A stretch of 42,830 nt of DNA from Bacteroidales bacterium (GCA_012517605.1 JAAYUS010000018.1:1-42830), one strand, 5' to 3'; shown: positions 1 through 9,848, counted from the stretch's first letter. Translations and numbers: made by a program. Notes: generated by a model from the sequence alone, not told the origin.

Positions 1-1233
1 CTGTCAGTGATTCCGGTTTTCTTTCCGGGATGTGCCAGGGATAATTCACCTGAGACCGGTCAGGAAAGCAAGGTCTTCAATTTTATTGTGACTGAACCAC
101 AAAAACAGCAAATAAACTCAAGCCGGGGACAACAATACGAAATAACCGATCCTCTTCCGCTGCTTGAATATAATGGCAGGGACTACACTATTGACAGGTT
201 TGAGATAAGGGGAGACAACACCCTTAATTTCGAAAGAAAAGGATTCGGGGTCAATATGGGGGATAAAATTCTTCTGTATAATCCTTACAACCAGACGGAA
301 AGGAAATATGAAGAATTCAAGCTCCTTGCAATGGTATATGATTACACATATATCGAGAACAGCATTGCGACCGGATTATTGAGGGATGCCGGTCTATGGC
401 CCGTTTTGAGTTTTTTCACGGAAGTCAGGCTCAACGGCCATACTCAGGGCCTTTACCATTTTATCGAGGATCCTGTCGAATATTTTATTGAAAAGGAAAA
501 CTCTTCCTGTGTTGTCCGCCGCGGATATGACCATGTCATCAAATCGTTCAGCATCAATCCAGTCAAGATACAGAATGCCGGATATTATAAAGAAAGGTTC
601 AGAAGAATTTACAATATCCTTCCTGATTATTCCGGATCTCAGCTGTTCGATACTCTTTCATCATATATTGATCTTGAGCAGTATTTTACGAAACTGAGCG
701 TGGATCTTCTCCTGAAAAACGGTGATTATACCGATGAGATATTCTTTTACACCAGGATGAAGAACGGCAAGGAGATTTTCGGCGTTTTTCCCTGGGACTA
801 TGATGATCTCTTTTCTGATGAGCCCCACGAAATAGGCAACTGGTGGGCAACCGGAACAGTATTCGGGTCGAGGGAATATAACAGTGTGGAAGATGTTGTT
901 GCCGATGTCGGGAACAGGTTGCTTTTTTCAATAGAAGATGACCTCGACTATAAAATAGCGAAGGATGAGTTCCTTTACCAGAAATATCTTCTTACCCTGA
1001 AATCGGTCATGGAAAAAACCGATATCGGTAAGATCGACATGATTTTTGATAAAACACTTGAGGACATTGGCCCGTTTTATGATAATGATTCAATTATAGC
1101 ACAGTCGAAGTATGACGTGCATGAGACCACACAAAGCTTGTTCCTGGCAAATCTGGCTCAGAAAAGGCAGATGCTGAAAGAACGCAGGAACTGGATAACA
1201 GGGGAAATTGAAAAACAGCTAATAAAGCCATGA
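1..1233 (+). CDS. CotH kinase family lipoprotein (5' end truncated by window edge)
   Basis: Open frame from base 1; lipobox-like VFFPGC near the N-terminus; CotH-like GVFPWDYDDLF and GLYHFIEDP motifs. Confidence 0.8.
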   Translation: MSVIPVFFPGCARDNSPETGQESKVFNFIVTEPQKQQINSSRGQQYEITDPLPLLEYNGRDYTIDRFEIRGDNTLNFERKGFGVNMGDKILLYNPYNQTERKYEEFKLLAMVYDYTYIENSIATGLLRDAGLWPVLSFFTEVRLNGHTQGLYHFIEDPVEYFIEKENSSCVVRRGYDHVIKSFSINPVKIQNAGYYKERFRRIYNILPDYSGSQLFDTLSSYIDLEQYFTKLSVDLLLKNGDYTDEIFFYTRMKNGKEIFGVFPWDYDDLFSDEPHEIGNWWATGTVFGSREYNSVEDVVADVGNRLLFSIEDDLDYKIAKDEFLYQKYLLTLKSVMEKTDIGKIDMIFDKTLEDIGPFYDNDSIIAQSKYDVHETTQSLFLANLAQKRQMLKERRNWITGEIEKQLIKP

Positions 1234-2957
1234 CAATGAAGAAACGGAAACTGTTTTTTTTGCTAATTTTTCTTATTTCAATAACAGGATGCAGCAAAAA
1301 AGAGGAACCGCTTCCGGAACAGCCGCCGGAAGGAAGTATAAACCTTTCCGAACTGACAACAAAAACCGATTATTATCTTCCTTTTGCAATCGTAAATGAT
1401 AAGGATAATATAAGTGCAGCCGTGCTGAACGGAGAGGCGATAGCATTTTCCTCAGGAGATTTCATAAAATTCGAAGAAACCGGATTTTATGAGCTGGTGC
1501 TGAAATATAAGGACCAGGGTAAACCAGATGAAACTATACTGTTCACCACAAAGGTGAAAGAGAGGGAAGCTGCCGAATGGGGAATAAGGGAATGGGTTCC
1601 CGAATCGTTCGAAAGTGTTTTTCCTGCGGGTGCTGAAATTGAAGGGATCTATCCACGGCATTATTCCGATACAACCGATATTCCGTTCATTTTCTATATA
1701 AAAGAATCGGGAATTATTAAACCTGTATATTGCGAAGGAATGAGTCCTTCAACCGGCACAGCTTTCAATATTAAGCAGGGAACAGGGTCGGTAGTTATCA
1801 ATTCCGCTTCAATAACCAGTCAGGCCCGTTTTACTATCGGAAGCAAGCAGTTTATCGCACCCCTGACCAAAATACAGGGAGTGCCCGTTGAACTAAAGGG
1901 CACTATAAACAGCCGTGTTGTGATCCCGGCGAATGCCCTTGTAAGGATAAAAGCCAATCTTGACATTCTGGCATCCGGATCGCTTGTAATAAATGAAGGT
2001 GCATTGATCCTTGTTGACGAAGCTGTCGATATCAATATCAGCGGTCCGGTAACATTTGCTGGCAGTTCCGACAATCCCATACTTGTTACATGCAGCCGTC
2101 GCGGAGGCTACTGGGGCGGATTTATTACCCGCGTTGCTACCGGGACCGTCAAGGCACAACATTCTATTTTCTGCCGCAGCGGTTACCATAATACTTCAGG
2201 TTATTTCTGGGGTCATGCAGGCCGCCAGGCATTGTTCTATACCGAAAACAGCACCCTTGATCTTGACCATTGCTATATCACTGATCATATAGGTCAGATA
2301 TTCTACCCTATTAATTCATCTATTAACCTGACCAATATCCTTGTACAGAGAGCAAAAACAGGAGGACAGGTCAATTATTCGAACCTCATCCTGAGAAATT
2401 CAATTTTCACTGATTTTCCAGACGATACATATGAGTACAAGGATGAAGATAACGACGCACTTTACCTGAGCGCTTCAGATGCTCAGATCGAAAATACAAT
2501 CTTCATGTATGCAAAAGATGACGGCCTCGATTCGGGTAATACCGAAGGAGGCACCATAACACTTTCAAACTGCAGGTTTGAAGCCTGCTTCCATGAAGGT
2601 GCTGCTCTATCGAGCGGTAATAATGCGGTAAAAAAGCACACTTTCACAAACTGTGTATTTACAAATTGCGGTCAGGGTCTTGAACTTGGCTTCAGTTCGC
2701 CGAATCACCTTGTTGTTGCTGAAAACTGCCAGTTTCTTAAAAACGGGGTAGGAATCAGGTATGGTGATAATTATGAATGGGCTGAAGTCGAAGGAAAAAT
2801 GATAATAAGGAATTCCTTCTCACTCAATAACGACAGGGATGTATGGAACATGGTACGGATGACATGGAGCCCTGTACTTGAAAATCTCACATTTGAGAAT
2901 ACTGTGGTTTCGAAACCATGTCCTCAGTATCCCGGACTACCAGTTATGGTTCAGTGA
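1230..2957 (+). CDS. Lipoprotein with right-handed parallel beta-helix repeats
   Basis: Signal peptide with lipobox (LIFLISITGC); repeated N-rich beta-helix rungs (LSNCRFEAC, FTNCVFTNCGQGLELG); 4-bp overlap with upstream CotH gene. Confidence 0.75.
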   Translation: MTMKKRKLFFLLIFLISITGCSKKEEPLPEQPPEGSINLSELTTKTDYYLPFAIVNDKDNISAAVLNGEAIAFSSGDFIKFEETGFYELVLKYKDQGKPDETILFTTKVKEREAAEWGIREWVPESFESVFPAGAEIEGIYPRHYSDTTDIPFIFYIKESGIIKPVYCEGMSPSTGTAFNIKQGTGSVVINSASITSQARFTIGSKQFIAPLTKIQGVPVELKGTINSRVVIPANALVRIKANLDILASGSLVINEGALILVDEAVDINISGPVTFAGSSDNPILVTCSRRGGYWGGFITRVATGTVKAQHSIFCRSGYHNTSGYFWGHAGRQALFYTENSTLDLDHCYITDHIGQIFYPINSSINLTNILVQRAKTGGQVNYSNLILRNSIFTDFPDDTYEYKDEDNDALYLSASDAQIENTIFMYAKDDGLDSGNTEGGTITLSNCRFEACFHEGAALSSGNNAVKKHTFTNCVFTNCGQGLELGFSSPNHLVVAENCQFLKNGVGIRYGDNYEWAEVEGKMIIRNSFSLNNDRDVWNMVRMTWSPVLENLTFENTVVSKPCPQYPGLPVMVQ

Positions 2958-2978
2958 TCTGAGTAAAAAAGCTGCTGC

Positions 2979-4706
2979 TTATTTAACCTGAGCCGGGTGA
3001 CCTGTCATTTCGAGGATTGTTTTTCCGGCACCTGGACAGTCAATCTCATCTATATCAAAGATCACAGCACCGGCAAGGCCCCATTTTTCCTTTACCCTTT
3101 CGAGCAAGGCCCGGCGGGTTGTAAGGATAATATTGCAGGCCGGACCTTTAAGAAGCCTGGTAATGTTCTCCGCCCATCCTTCATCGCGAAGTTCAAGAAA
3201 ACCCACCTCGTCAATTATTGCAATACCGTTTTCAGGCAATTCCAGGTCTGACAATATCCTTCTTCCCTCATCAAGTCCCTTCTGACAGATAGTGAACCTT
3301 CCTACTGTTTCATTTCCGCAGCCTTCATTCTGTCTTAAAAATGGCACCTGTTCATCTGTTAATATATTAACAATATCGTATCCGGTTTTGCCGTCAGCGT
3401 CATTTACCTTCCTTGAAATTATTCCTCCGGCGGTGATACCTTTTTCTCTGAAAAGACCTGCAAGCTTTTCTGCAAAAGTTGTCTTTCCTCCGCCGACAGG
3501 ACCTGTGATGATAAAGATCTTTCTCACTGAAAATGGCATGTTTTTTATTTCTTCCAATCGTTTTTCAGCTTTGGAAATCACCATATGGAAAACAGATACC
3601 GGATTCCTTACAAGGCTTTTCAGATCAGGAATGGATGCAATGAAATCAGGCAGGCTTTCAGCCGACAGTTCAAGCGCCAGAGGAAGATTTTTAAAATATG
3701 TCCCTGAAAAGAAATTCCTTATCGCAGGGTTATAGAGCTCTGTTCCGATTACAGCAAATCCCAGGACAACCACTGCAGCCCTGAAATTCATCTGGATCCC
3801 AGTAATGATCCCCGATTGCAGTGAATGATCCCCGCTTTGCGCCTCTGTAAAAACAAAAGCTGTAACAAGTGTTAACACAATGAAAAATATCCAGAATCCG
3901 GGTTTTGAAAGCCGGCGGAGAGCTCGTTTGTACCTTAAGGACCAAAGAATTATGATCGCTGAAATACAGAAGCTCCAGTAAGGCCAGGCCGTTTTGTTCA
4001 GTATTATGAAGGAAAAAATTATCAGTATAGCATCAGCAGCGAGCCATGCAATTGAATATTTAAATGAGCCTGCTGGTTGATTTTTGTTGCGGGTTGTTGA
4101 GCTCACCGGTTGATTTGAGATCTCCGGTGCCGGTTGATGAATAAGGCGGTTACCTACAATCATGCCGATGACTCCCGATAAAAGTCCGAACAATGCAAAT
4201 AAAACCAGCAGGGCTATTATCGGAAGCCAGACTAATTCCGTCTGAATATTCAGTTGCTTTTGTGCCATCTTCAAAAGGTTCGAATAAACAAGAGCGATGT
4301 CTGATCCGTACATTATCAGATAATTCGCAATTTTCTGGAACAGGTTCCACGACATTGCCAGCATAGAACCTGCAAGATAGCCCGGCAGGCTCCTGCCGAA
4401 GACAAAAACTGAAAGCTCCAGCAGAAGGGATTCTGTGAAAATGGCTATCATCGGACCGAAGATCACAGCGCTGGGCGAAAGCGTTTTCATAAGCGCACAG
4501 ATCAGTCCGGCCCTCCAGAAAAGACCTCTGTCGGTCCAGACGTAGCTTATGGATATCAGGATGATGATTCCAATTGCGGTAAGTATATTGCCACCGAATG
4601 GCACCCTCAGATTATGAAGGAAACTTCCCAGCACGATCTCCGAAGCGGCCCATAAAGTGCCGGCAATGGAGGCCTTTATCCATTTTTCACTGAGCCTGTT
4701 TTCCAT
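2979..4706 (-). CDS. Multi-TM protein (ECF S/T-component-like) fused to C-terminal THEP1-type nucleoside-triphosphatase
   Basis: About 390 residues rich in hydrophobic helices, then Walker A GPVGGGKTT and DEVGFLEL Walker B typical of THEP1/NTPase_1; ORF track start (4826) replaced by internal ATG at 4706 (MENRLSEKW), which reduces overlap with the upstream gene. Confidence 0.7.
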   Translation of the reverse strand: MENRLSEKWIKASIAGTLWAASEIVLGSFLHNLRVPFGGNILTAIGIIILISISYVWTDRGLFWRAGLICALMKTLSPSAVIFGPMIAIFTESLLLELSVFVFGRSLPGYLAGSMLAMSWNLFQKIANYLIMYGSDIALVYSNLLKMAQKQLNIQTELVWLPIIALLVLFALFGLLSGVIGMIVGNRLIHQPAPEISNQPVSSTTRNKNQPAGSFKYSIAWLAADAILIIFSFIILNKTAWPYWSFCISAIIILWSLRYKRALRRLSKPGFWIFFIVLTLVTAFVFTEAQSGDHSLQSGIITGIQMNFRAAVVVLGFAVIGTELYNPAIRNFFSGTYFKNLPLALELSAESLPDFIASIPDLKSLVRNPVSVFHMVISKAEKRLEEIKNMPFSVRKIFIITGPVGGGKTTFAEKLAGLFREKGITAGGIISRKVNDADGKTGYDIVNILTDEQVPFLRQNEGCGNETVGRFTICQKGLDEGRRILSDLELPENGIAIIDEVGFLELRDEGWAENITRLLKGPACNIILTTRRALLERVKEKWGLAGAVIFDIDEIDCPGAGKTILEMTGHPAQVK

Positions 4707-5511
4707 TGTCGTTGATGATACAAATTTTCTTCGCTGCAGAATACTCAAAAAGATGGTAACCCGTGCCCCCCTCGCCGGCAAGATCGAAAAGCAGATCAGG
4801 CCTGATAATTTCAACAGCACCAACAAGGCTTACCTTTCTGGCAAACAGGATATCAGGTATTATGCTGCAAGACGGCCCTGTAATTACAACCCGGGCTTCA
4901 GGATCAATTACTGAAAGAAGATCATCAATTGTACTGTTGACGATCGTCTGACCGGTTATTATCACTGTACCTGCCATGGGAAGAACATTTTTATATTCCT
5001 CTGCAGGCTTGTAATAAACCTTCTGATCGGCCGTAAGGCAATTCTCATTTTTTTCCAGGACAGTCAACCGGCAGCCGGTCAGGGATATTTTCCGGATGTA
5101 CGATTGAAATCCCCCGACAACGGCTACGTAATCCCCGGGCTTGAATTCAAGCATCTGAACCGGATCACAATTCCCGGCAACGTTGTAGTTTCCTTTCCTT
5201 ATTATTCCCGAGGAAATGGCACTGAGTACTGCCGTTTTCAGGGAAGATATCAAACCTGATTCTTTTTTGGTCTCAAGAATGGCGCTGACGTTGTGTCCTT
5301 TAATTTTAAGGGGGGTGAAATCGCCAAAGTCTCTCCTGCCCTTTGCACATACCGGTAAATCATCAGACATTGTTGCAGAAGTTCCTAAGGAATTATCTGA
5401 CAATCGGACTACAGTCAGGTAAGTACCGATCCTGACATCCGCTATGCACAGATCACGTATATTTCCGGGATAATCTCTCTTTATAAGCTCATATGTTTCT
5501 TCAAATATCAT
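4687..5511 (-). CDS. DUF4213/DUF364 domain protein (putative heavy-metal chelation)
   Basis: N-terminal IADVRIGTYLTVVRLSDNSLGTSATM (DUF4213-like) and C-terminal GQTIVNSTIDDLL...VVITGPSCSIIPD (DUF364 Rossmann-like). Confidence 0.75.
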   Translation of the reverse strand: MIFEETYELIKRDYPGNIRDLCIADVRIGTYLTVVRLSDNSLGTSATMSDDLPVCAKGRRDFGDFTPLKIKGHNVSAILETKKESGLISSLKTAVLSAISSGIIRKGNYNVAGNCDPVQMLEFKPGDYVAVVGGFQSYIRKISLTGCRLTVLEKNENCLTADQKVYYKPAEEYKNVLPMAGTVIITGQTIVNSTIDDLLSVIDPEARVVITGPSCSIIPDILFARKVSLVGAVEIIRPDLLFDLAGEGGTGYHLFEYSAAKKICIINDNGKQAQ

Positions 5512-5835
5512 CGCAGTTTAAGTTGAGAAATATAAAATCTGTACCCCTCAAAACAGAAGAACCTCTGATCAGTGAATTCACACTGCTGAAATTCTTGTCT
5601 GTCCTGAACTGTTGCTCATATTGATTACGTAAATATATTGGATTTAATGCTACTTCTGACAGCTCATAAACTGTTGATGGAAGATTTTAAAAAGAATCAG
5701 GGGTTCCGCTATCTGCTTGTACCGGGAATATGGGCCAATGCGGGCCACCAGGGATTTCACCACCCAAACCCTTTGATTCTGCTTTAAATCTCCTGATCGG
5801 TTTCGTCTGGTTTATCCCCTGACCTTTGTCGCCTG

Positions 5836-5923
5836 TTTTACCCCCCAACCCCCCTGAAGGGGGGCTAAACTCTTGTATGATAGTCTCTTGGCCTCCATTT
5901 AGGGGGGGTTGGGGGGTAAACCA
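5836..5923. repeat. G/C-run palindromic REP-like element, copy 1 (right arm degenerate)
   Basis: ttttaccccccaacccccctgaaggggggctaaac ... ccatttagggggggttggggggtaaacc; outer arms are reverse complements. Confidence 0.8.
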
Positions 5924-6091
5924 AAATAGAGACGGAGCTGGAAATGAAAGCAGAGCCAAAAGGGGAGCAGCCCGAAAAAGATTGCAGACCAGAAACAAGA
6001 TTGTCTGTGGTTATTGACAACCATTTCAATTATTTTCTGAAATTTATGCTTTGTTTCTGATTCAGGATTATTTATAATAAAGTCTTTAGCC

Positions 6092-7303
6092 ATGAAAAGC
6101 AACAACCGCCGTGAATTTCTTAAAAAAAGCATCATCGGGATCTCGGGCGCTGCCCTAATACCCGGAACTGCAAAAGGTTACAGCATACCATCAGTACCTT
6201 ATCAGCTGCCTGCAGAATTGCCGGTAAGGACACTGGGAAGGACAGGCATTAAAACGCCTCTTTTGAGCTTCGGAACCTCCGGTGCACTCGATACAGGTTT
6301 TATAAGAACAGCCTATGAGTCGGGAATAAAAATGTTCTTTTCGGCGACATATTACGGCGAAGGGAACAACGAAATCATTGTCGGACAGGGGCTTAAAGGA
6401 TTGCCCCGCGATTCATTCATAGTTGGTACAGCCGTCCCGGCTGATGACATTGATGGCAGGACAGGAAAAATCAGGGACACGTTCAACACAGATGCCTATA
6501 TCAGGAAGGCCGAAGGAAGCCTTAAGCGTTTCGGACTCGATTATGTCGATTTTTTCCTGTTTCCGTATGCAGGAAAGCGGGAAACAGTTATGAATGAGAA
6601 TATCCTGAAAGCCCTCGAAGAGCTTAAAAAACAGGGAAAGACCCGTTTTCTTGGTATCGCCTCGCACGGAGATACAGAAGAGGCTCTGCAAGCTGCTGTT
6701 GATGCCCGGATATATGATGTTGCAATGATTTCGTACAATTACAAGATCAAAAGCATTGATTCGCTTAATTCTGCGGTTGCCAATGCAGTTAAGGCAGGGA
6801 TGGGCATAGTTGCAATGAAATCGACAGGCGGAGCTTACCGGGAAAAGGGAGGCAGCCAGCCCGATTCAAACGCCATCCTGAAATGGGTACTTCAGAATGA
6901 GAATATCGCATCGATAGTTTCCGGAATGACATCCCTGGAACAGCTTCAGAAGAACATTGCGATGCTGAAAAATATAAAACTCTCGGAACAGGAACTTAAA
7001 GAAATCGCCCTGGCTTCAGCCGATTCGGAGACCGGCCTTTACTGCCAGCAATGCGGAAACTGCCTGCCACAATGTCCATATAATCTTGATATTCCGGCAA
7101 TTATGCGAAGCTACATGTACGCCTATGGTTATAAAAACACCAGGCAGGCTTTCCATACCCTTGAGGATACCGGAATTTCTGAAAACCCATGTCAGAATTG
7201 CAATACATGCAAAGTGAATTGCATTTCACACTTTGATGTAAAACAAAAAATAACGGATATTGCAAGGCTGCGTGAAGTTCCAGTGGAGTTTCTTAAAGCC
7301 TGA
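6092..7303 (+). CDS. Aldo/keto reductase family protein with Tat-like signal and C-terminal Fe-S cysteine motifs
   Basis: RREFLKKSIIG Tat-like start; AKR core (LGRTGIKTPLLSFGTSG); CQQCGNCLPQCP and CQNCNTCKVNC at the C-terminus. Confidence 0.88.
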   Translation: MKSNNRREFLKKSIIGISGAALIPGTAKGYSIPSVPYQLPAELPVRTLGRTGIKTPLLSFGTSGALDTGFIRTAYESGIKMFFSATYYGEGNNEIIVGQGLKGLPRDSFIVGTAVPADDIDGRTGKIRDTFNTDAYIRKAEGSLKRFGLDYVDFFLFPYAGKRETVMNENILKALEELKKQGKTRFLGIASHGDTEEALQAAVDARIYDVAMISYNYKIKSIDSLNSAVANAVKAGMGIVAMKSTGGAYREKGGSQPDSNAILKWVLQNENIASIVSGMTSLEQLQKNIAMLKNIKLSEQELKEIALASADSETGLYCQQCGNCLPQCPYNLDIPAIMRSYMYAYGYKNTRQAFHTLEDTGISENPCQNCNTCKVNCISHFDVKQKITDIARLREVPVEFLKA

Positions 7304-7309
7304 AAATCA

Positions 7310-8236
7310 TTAAATTATACCTATCTGTTTCAGCCATTTGAGGCAAAGTCCGGGCCATGATGATTCGGTTCCGCCATTGGGGGCCAGGCCGTAGCCATGA
7401 CCGCCTTTCTGGAAAATATGCATTTCGGCCGGTATCTTGTTATTCACCAGTGCTTTGTAATAGCTGATACTGTTCATGACCGGTACCGCATTGTCGTCGC
7501 CGGAATGGACAAGGAAAGCAGGAGGCGTTTCAGCATTCACCTGTTTTTCGTTGGAAAAACGAAAGACATTTTTCTCTGTCGGATCAGGTCCGATCAGGTT
7601 ATTTCTCGTTCCCCTGTGAGTAAAGGTGCTATCCATTGTTATAACAGGATAGATGAGCAATGAGAAATCGGGTCTGGCGCTCACGTTGTCCTTCACTGTG
7701 TATACCTTGTCGTTATAGTGTGTTGAGATCGTTGAAGCAAGGTGTCCGCCGGCGGAGAAACCGATAACTCCAACCTTTTCAGGATCTATCTTCCATCTGG
7801 CAGCATTTCTGCGAATGACTCTCATGGCTTCCTGGGCATCCTGGAGCGGACCAATTGTTTTGTCAACCATTATCCTTTCGGAGGGAAGCCTGTATTTCAG
7901 GATTATCCCGGCTATTCCGTTTTGGTTCAGCCATCCTGCAATGGCATTACCCTCGTGGTCGAATGCCAGGGTTCCATATCCGCCTCCGGGGCATATCAAA
8001 ACTGCAGCCCCGTTTGCCAAGGCAGGATCGGGAAGAAATACTGTAAGATCTGGTGTTACAACGTTGTTGGCACGTGTCACTCTGCCTTCAGTTGTTATTA
8101 TGTTTTCGACGTAGGCCGGGTCGTTTTTAGATCCCGGAATTCCATCCGGCCATAACTTTATTACCTGAGGCTGGGCAAATGAATCGATTGCCATCAAACA
8201 TGTAATCAAAATTGTAACAAATGATACTTTTTTCAT
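7310..8236 (-). CDS. Exported alpha/beta hydrolase (acetyl xylan esterase/BD-FAE-like)
   Basis: Signal peptide MKKVSFVTILITCLMAIDSFAQ; oxyanion-hole ICPGGGYG; nucleophile elbow GFSAGGH; start moved to internal ATG at 8236. Confidence 0.82.
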   Translation of the reverse strand: MKKVSFVTILITCLMAIDSFAQPQVIKLWPDGIPGSKNDPAYVENIITTEGRVTRANNVVTPDLTVFLPDPALANGAAVLICPGGGYGTLAFDHEGNAIAGWLNQNGIAGIILKYRLPSERIMVDKTIGPLQDAQEAMRVIRRNAARWKIDPEKVGVIGFSAGGHLASTISTHYNDKVYTVKDNVSARPDFSLLIYPVITMDSTFTHRGTRNNLIGPDPTEKNVFRFSNEKQVNAETPPAFLVHSGDDNAVPVMNSISYYKALVNNKIPAEMHIFQKGGHGYGLAPNGGTESSWPGLCLKWLKQIGII

Positions 8237-8271
8237 AATGGGCTGTATTAATTTCGGATTTCGGAATCTCC

Positions 8272-9828
8272 TTATTTTTCCCACGGCACTCTCGGCGACT
8301 TGTAAAAGTTGATCCCCATTGCATCAAACCATCCCTCATGTTTTGCCAGGCGGAATTTATATTCATCCCAGTTCCTAAGGCTGACCGGGGTCCATCCTAT
8401 TTCAGCAATGCCAGCGATCCTGGGGAACATCATAAACTCAATATCATCAAGCCTGGTAATGGTTTCAGCCCACATTGGAGCTTCGACACCTATTATGTTT
8501 TCCTTCGCCACCCCGGGAATATATGTGGCAGGATCCCAGTTATAGCAGTCATCAACTTCTATATAGGCAGCCCAGTGAAGACCAATAGGTGTTGATTCGT
8601 TATACTGCATATCTATATAGGCCTTTTTAGCCGGCGACATGAGTATCTTTGCTCCCTGTGCGGTTGCTTTTGCAGCATTTTCCTCGCTTGCCCAGCATTG
8701 TGCAACTGTATTCGGTTTAAGGGTTGAAAGGGCAATTTCGTCCCAGCCAATAACCTGTTTTCCGTACCGGCCAACAATATCCTGTACCCTGTTAATGAAA
8801 GGAATGTAATCCTCAACTTTTGTGGCATGCGACTCATCTCCTCCTATATGAAAGAATGGACCGGGTGTCAGAGCTGAAATTTCCCTCACAACATCATCAA
8901 TGAATTTATAGGTGATCTCCTTCTTTGTGCATAGGGAGCTGAATCCAACTTCCGTACCGGTATACAGATCTGGGGCTTTTCCGTTGCAGTTCAACCCGGG
9001 ATATGATGAAAGGGCAGCATTGGTGTGCCCTGGCATGTCTATTTCCGGAACTATTGTAATGTAACGGTCGGCAGCGAATTTAACTATATCGGAATATTGT
9101 TCCTGGGTATAAAAGCCGCCTTTGCCCCCTCCTACCTGTGTGCTGCCGCCGTGTGCAGTCAGATTTGGCCATGATTTGATCTCTATTCTCCAGCCCTGGT
9201 CGTCGGAAAGGTGAAGGTGGAATGTATTGATCTTGTAAAAAACAAGGTATTCAATAACCTGTTTTACATCCTCAACTCCGAAAAAATGACGTGAGACATC
9301 CAGCATCATCGACCTGTAGGAATATTCAGGATAGTCAGTTATTGTACCTCCAGGGATTATGAACTGGCCTGGTTTACCGGAAGCTGTATCTTTTAACGTT
9401 ATCTGCCTTATGGTTTGTACACCCCTGAAAAGTCCGGCAGGTTTCGCAGCTGACAGTTTCACCATTTGCTTTGTTATGGTAAGTGAATAGCCTTCCTCTC
9501 CAAGATTCTGGTCAGCGCCTGACAGGGTAATCAATATACTTCCTTTTGCCGGTTCTGCCTTTGCTTCATTTACAGCAATTGCAAGTCCGGTTGTGACATT
9601 CAGTTTTTCAGCCAGGTATTGTCCGGTCTTCAGAATTTCTTCTGATCCGGCATCAACAAAGATGGCTGTTTTGGCATTAAGCTTAAAAGTTTCCCCTGTA
9701 GCAGATACTGAAACAGGTCTTGGAATGATTGCAGCCTTTGTCAGGTCAGCAGGCTCCTTGGGCTTGCAGGAAGCAGGGATGATCATTGCTGCTGCTATAA
9801 TTAAAACTGTAATTCTGAAGTTTTTCAT
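8272..9828 (-). CDS. Beta-N-acetylhexosaminidase (GH20), lipoprotein
   Basis: Lipobox AAAMIIPASC; GH20 motifs HLHLSDDQGWRIEI and FFHIGGDESHA. Confidence 0.93.
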   Translation of the reverse strand: MKNFRITVLIIAAAMIIPASCKPKEPADLTKAAIIPRPVSVSATGETFKLNAKTAIFVDAGSEEILKTGQYLAEKLNVTTGLAIAVNEAKAEPAKGSILITLSGADQNLGEEGYSLTITKQMVKLSAAKPAGLFRGVQTIRQITLKDTASGKPGQFIIPGGTITDYPEYSYRSMMLDVSRHFFGVEDVKQVIEYLVFYKINTFHLHLSDDQGWRIEIKSWPNLTAHGGSTQVGGGKGGFYTQEQYSDIVKFAADRYITIVPEIDMPGHTNAALSSYPGLNCNGKAPDLYTGTEVGFSSLCTKKEITYKFIDDVVREISALTPGPFFHIGGDESHATKVEDYIPFINRVQDIVGRYGKQVIGWDEIALSTLKPNTVAQCWASEENAAKATAQGAKILMSPAKKAYIDMQYNESTPIGLHWAAYIEVDDCYNWDPATYIPGVAKENIIGVEAPMWAETITRLDDIEFMMFPRIAGIAEIGWTPVSLRNWDEYKFRLAKHEGWFDAMGINFYKSPRVPWEK

Positions 9829-9848
9829 GTCTTTCTGTGTTTATATAT

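Noticed and set aside
5687-5998. 103-aa minus-strand ORF (…FTPQPPLNGGQETIIQEFSPPSGGLGGK…)
   Set aside because: It reads straight through the G/C-run palindrome, which generates the Pro/Gly-rich segments; no RBS or domain, so treated as an artefact of the repeat.
8071-8076. CACGTG as a third parS candidate
   Set aside because: Flanks (TTGG-CACGTG-TCAC) do not match the GTTNC/GAAAC arms.
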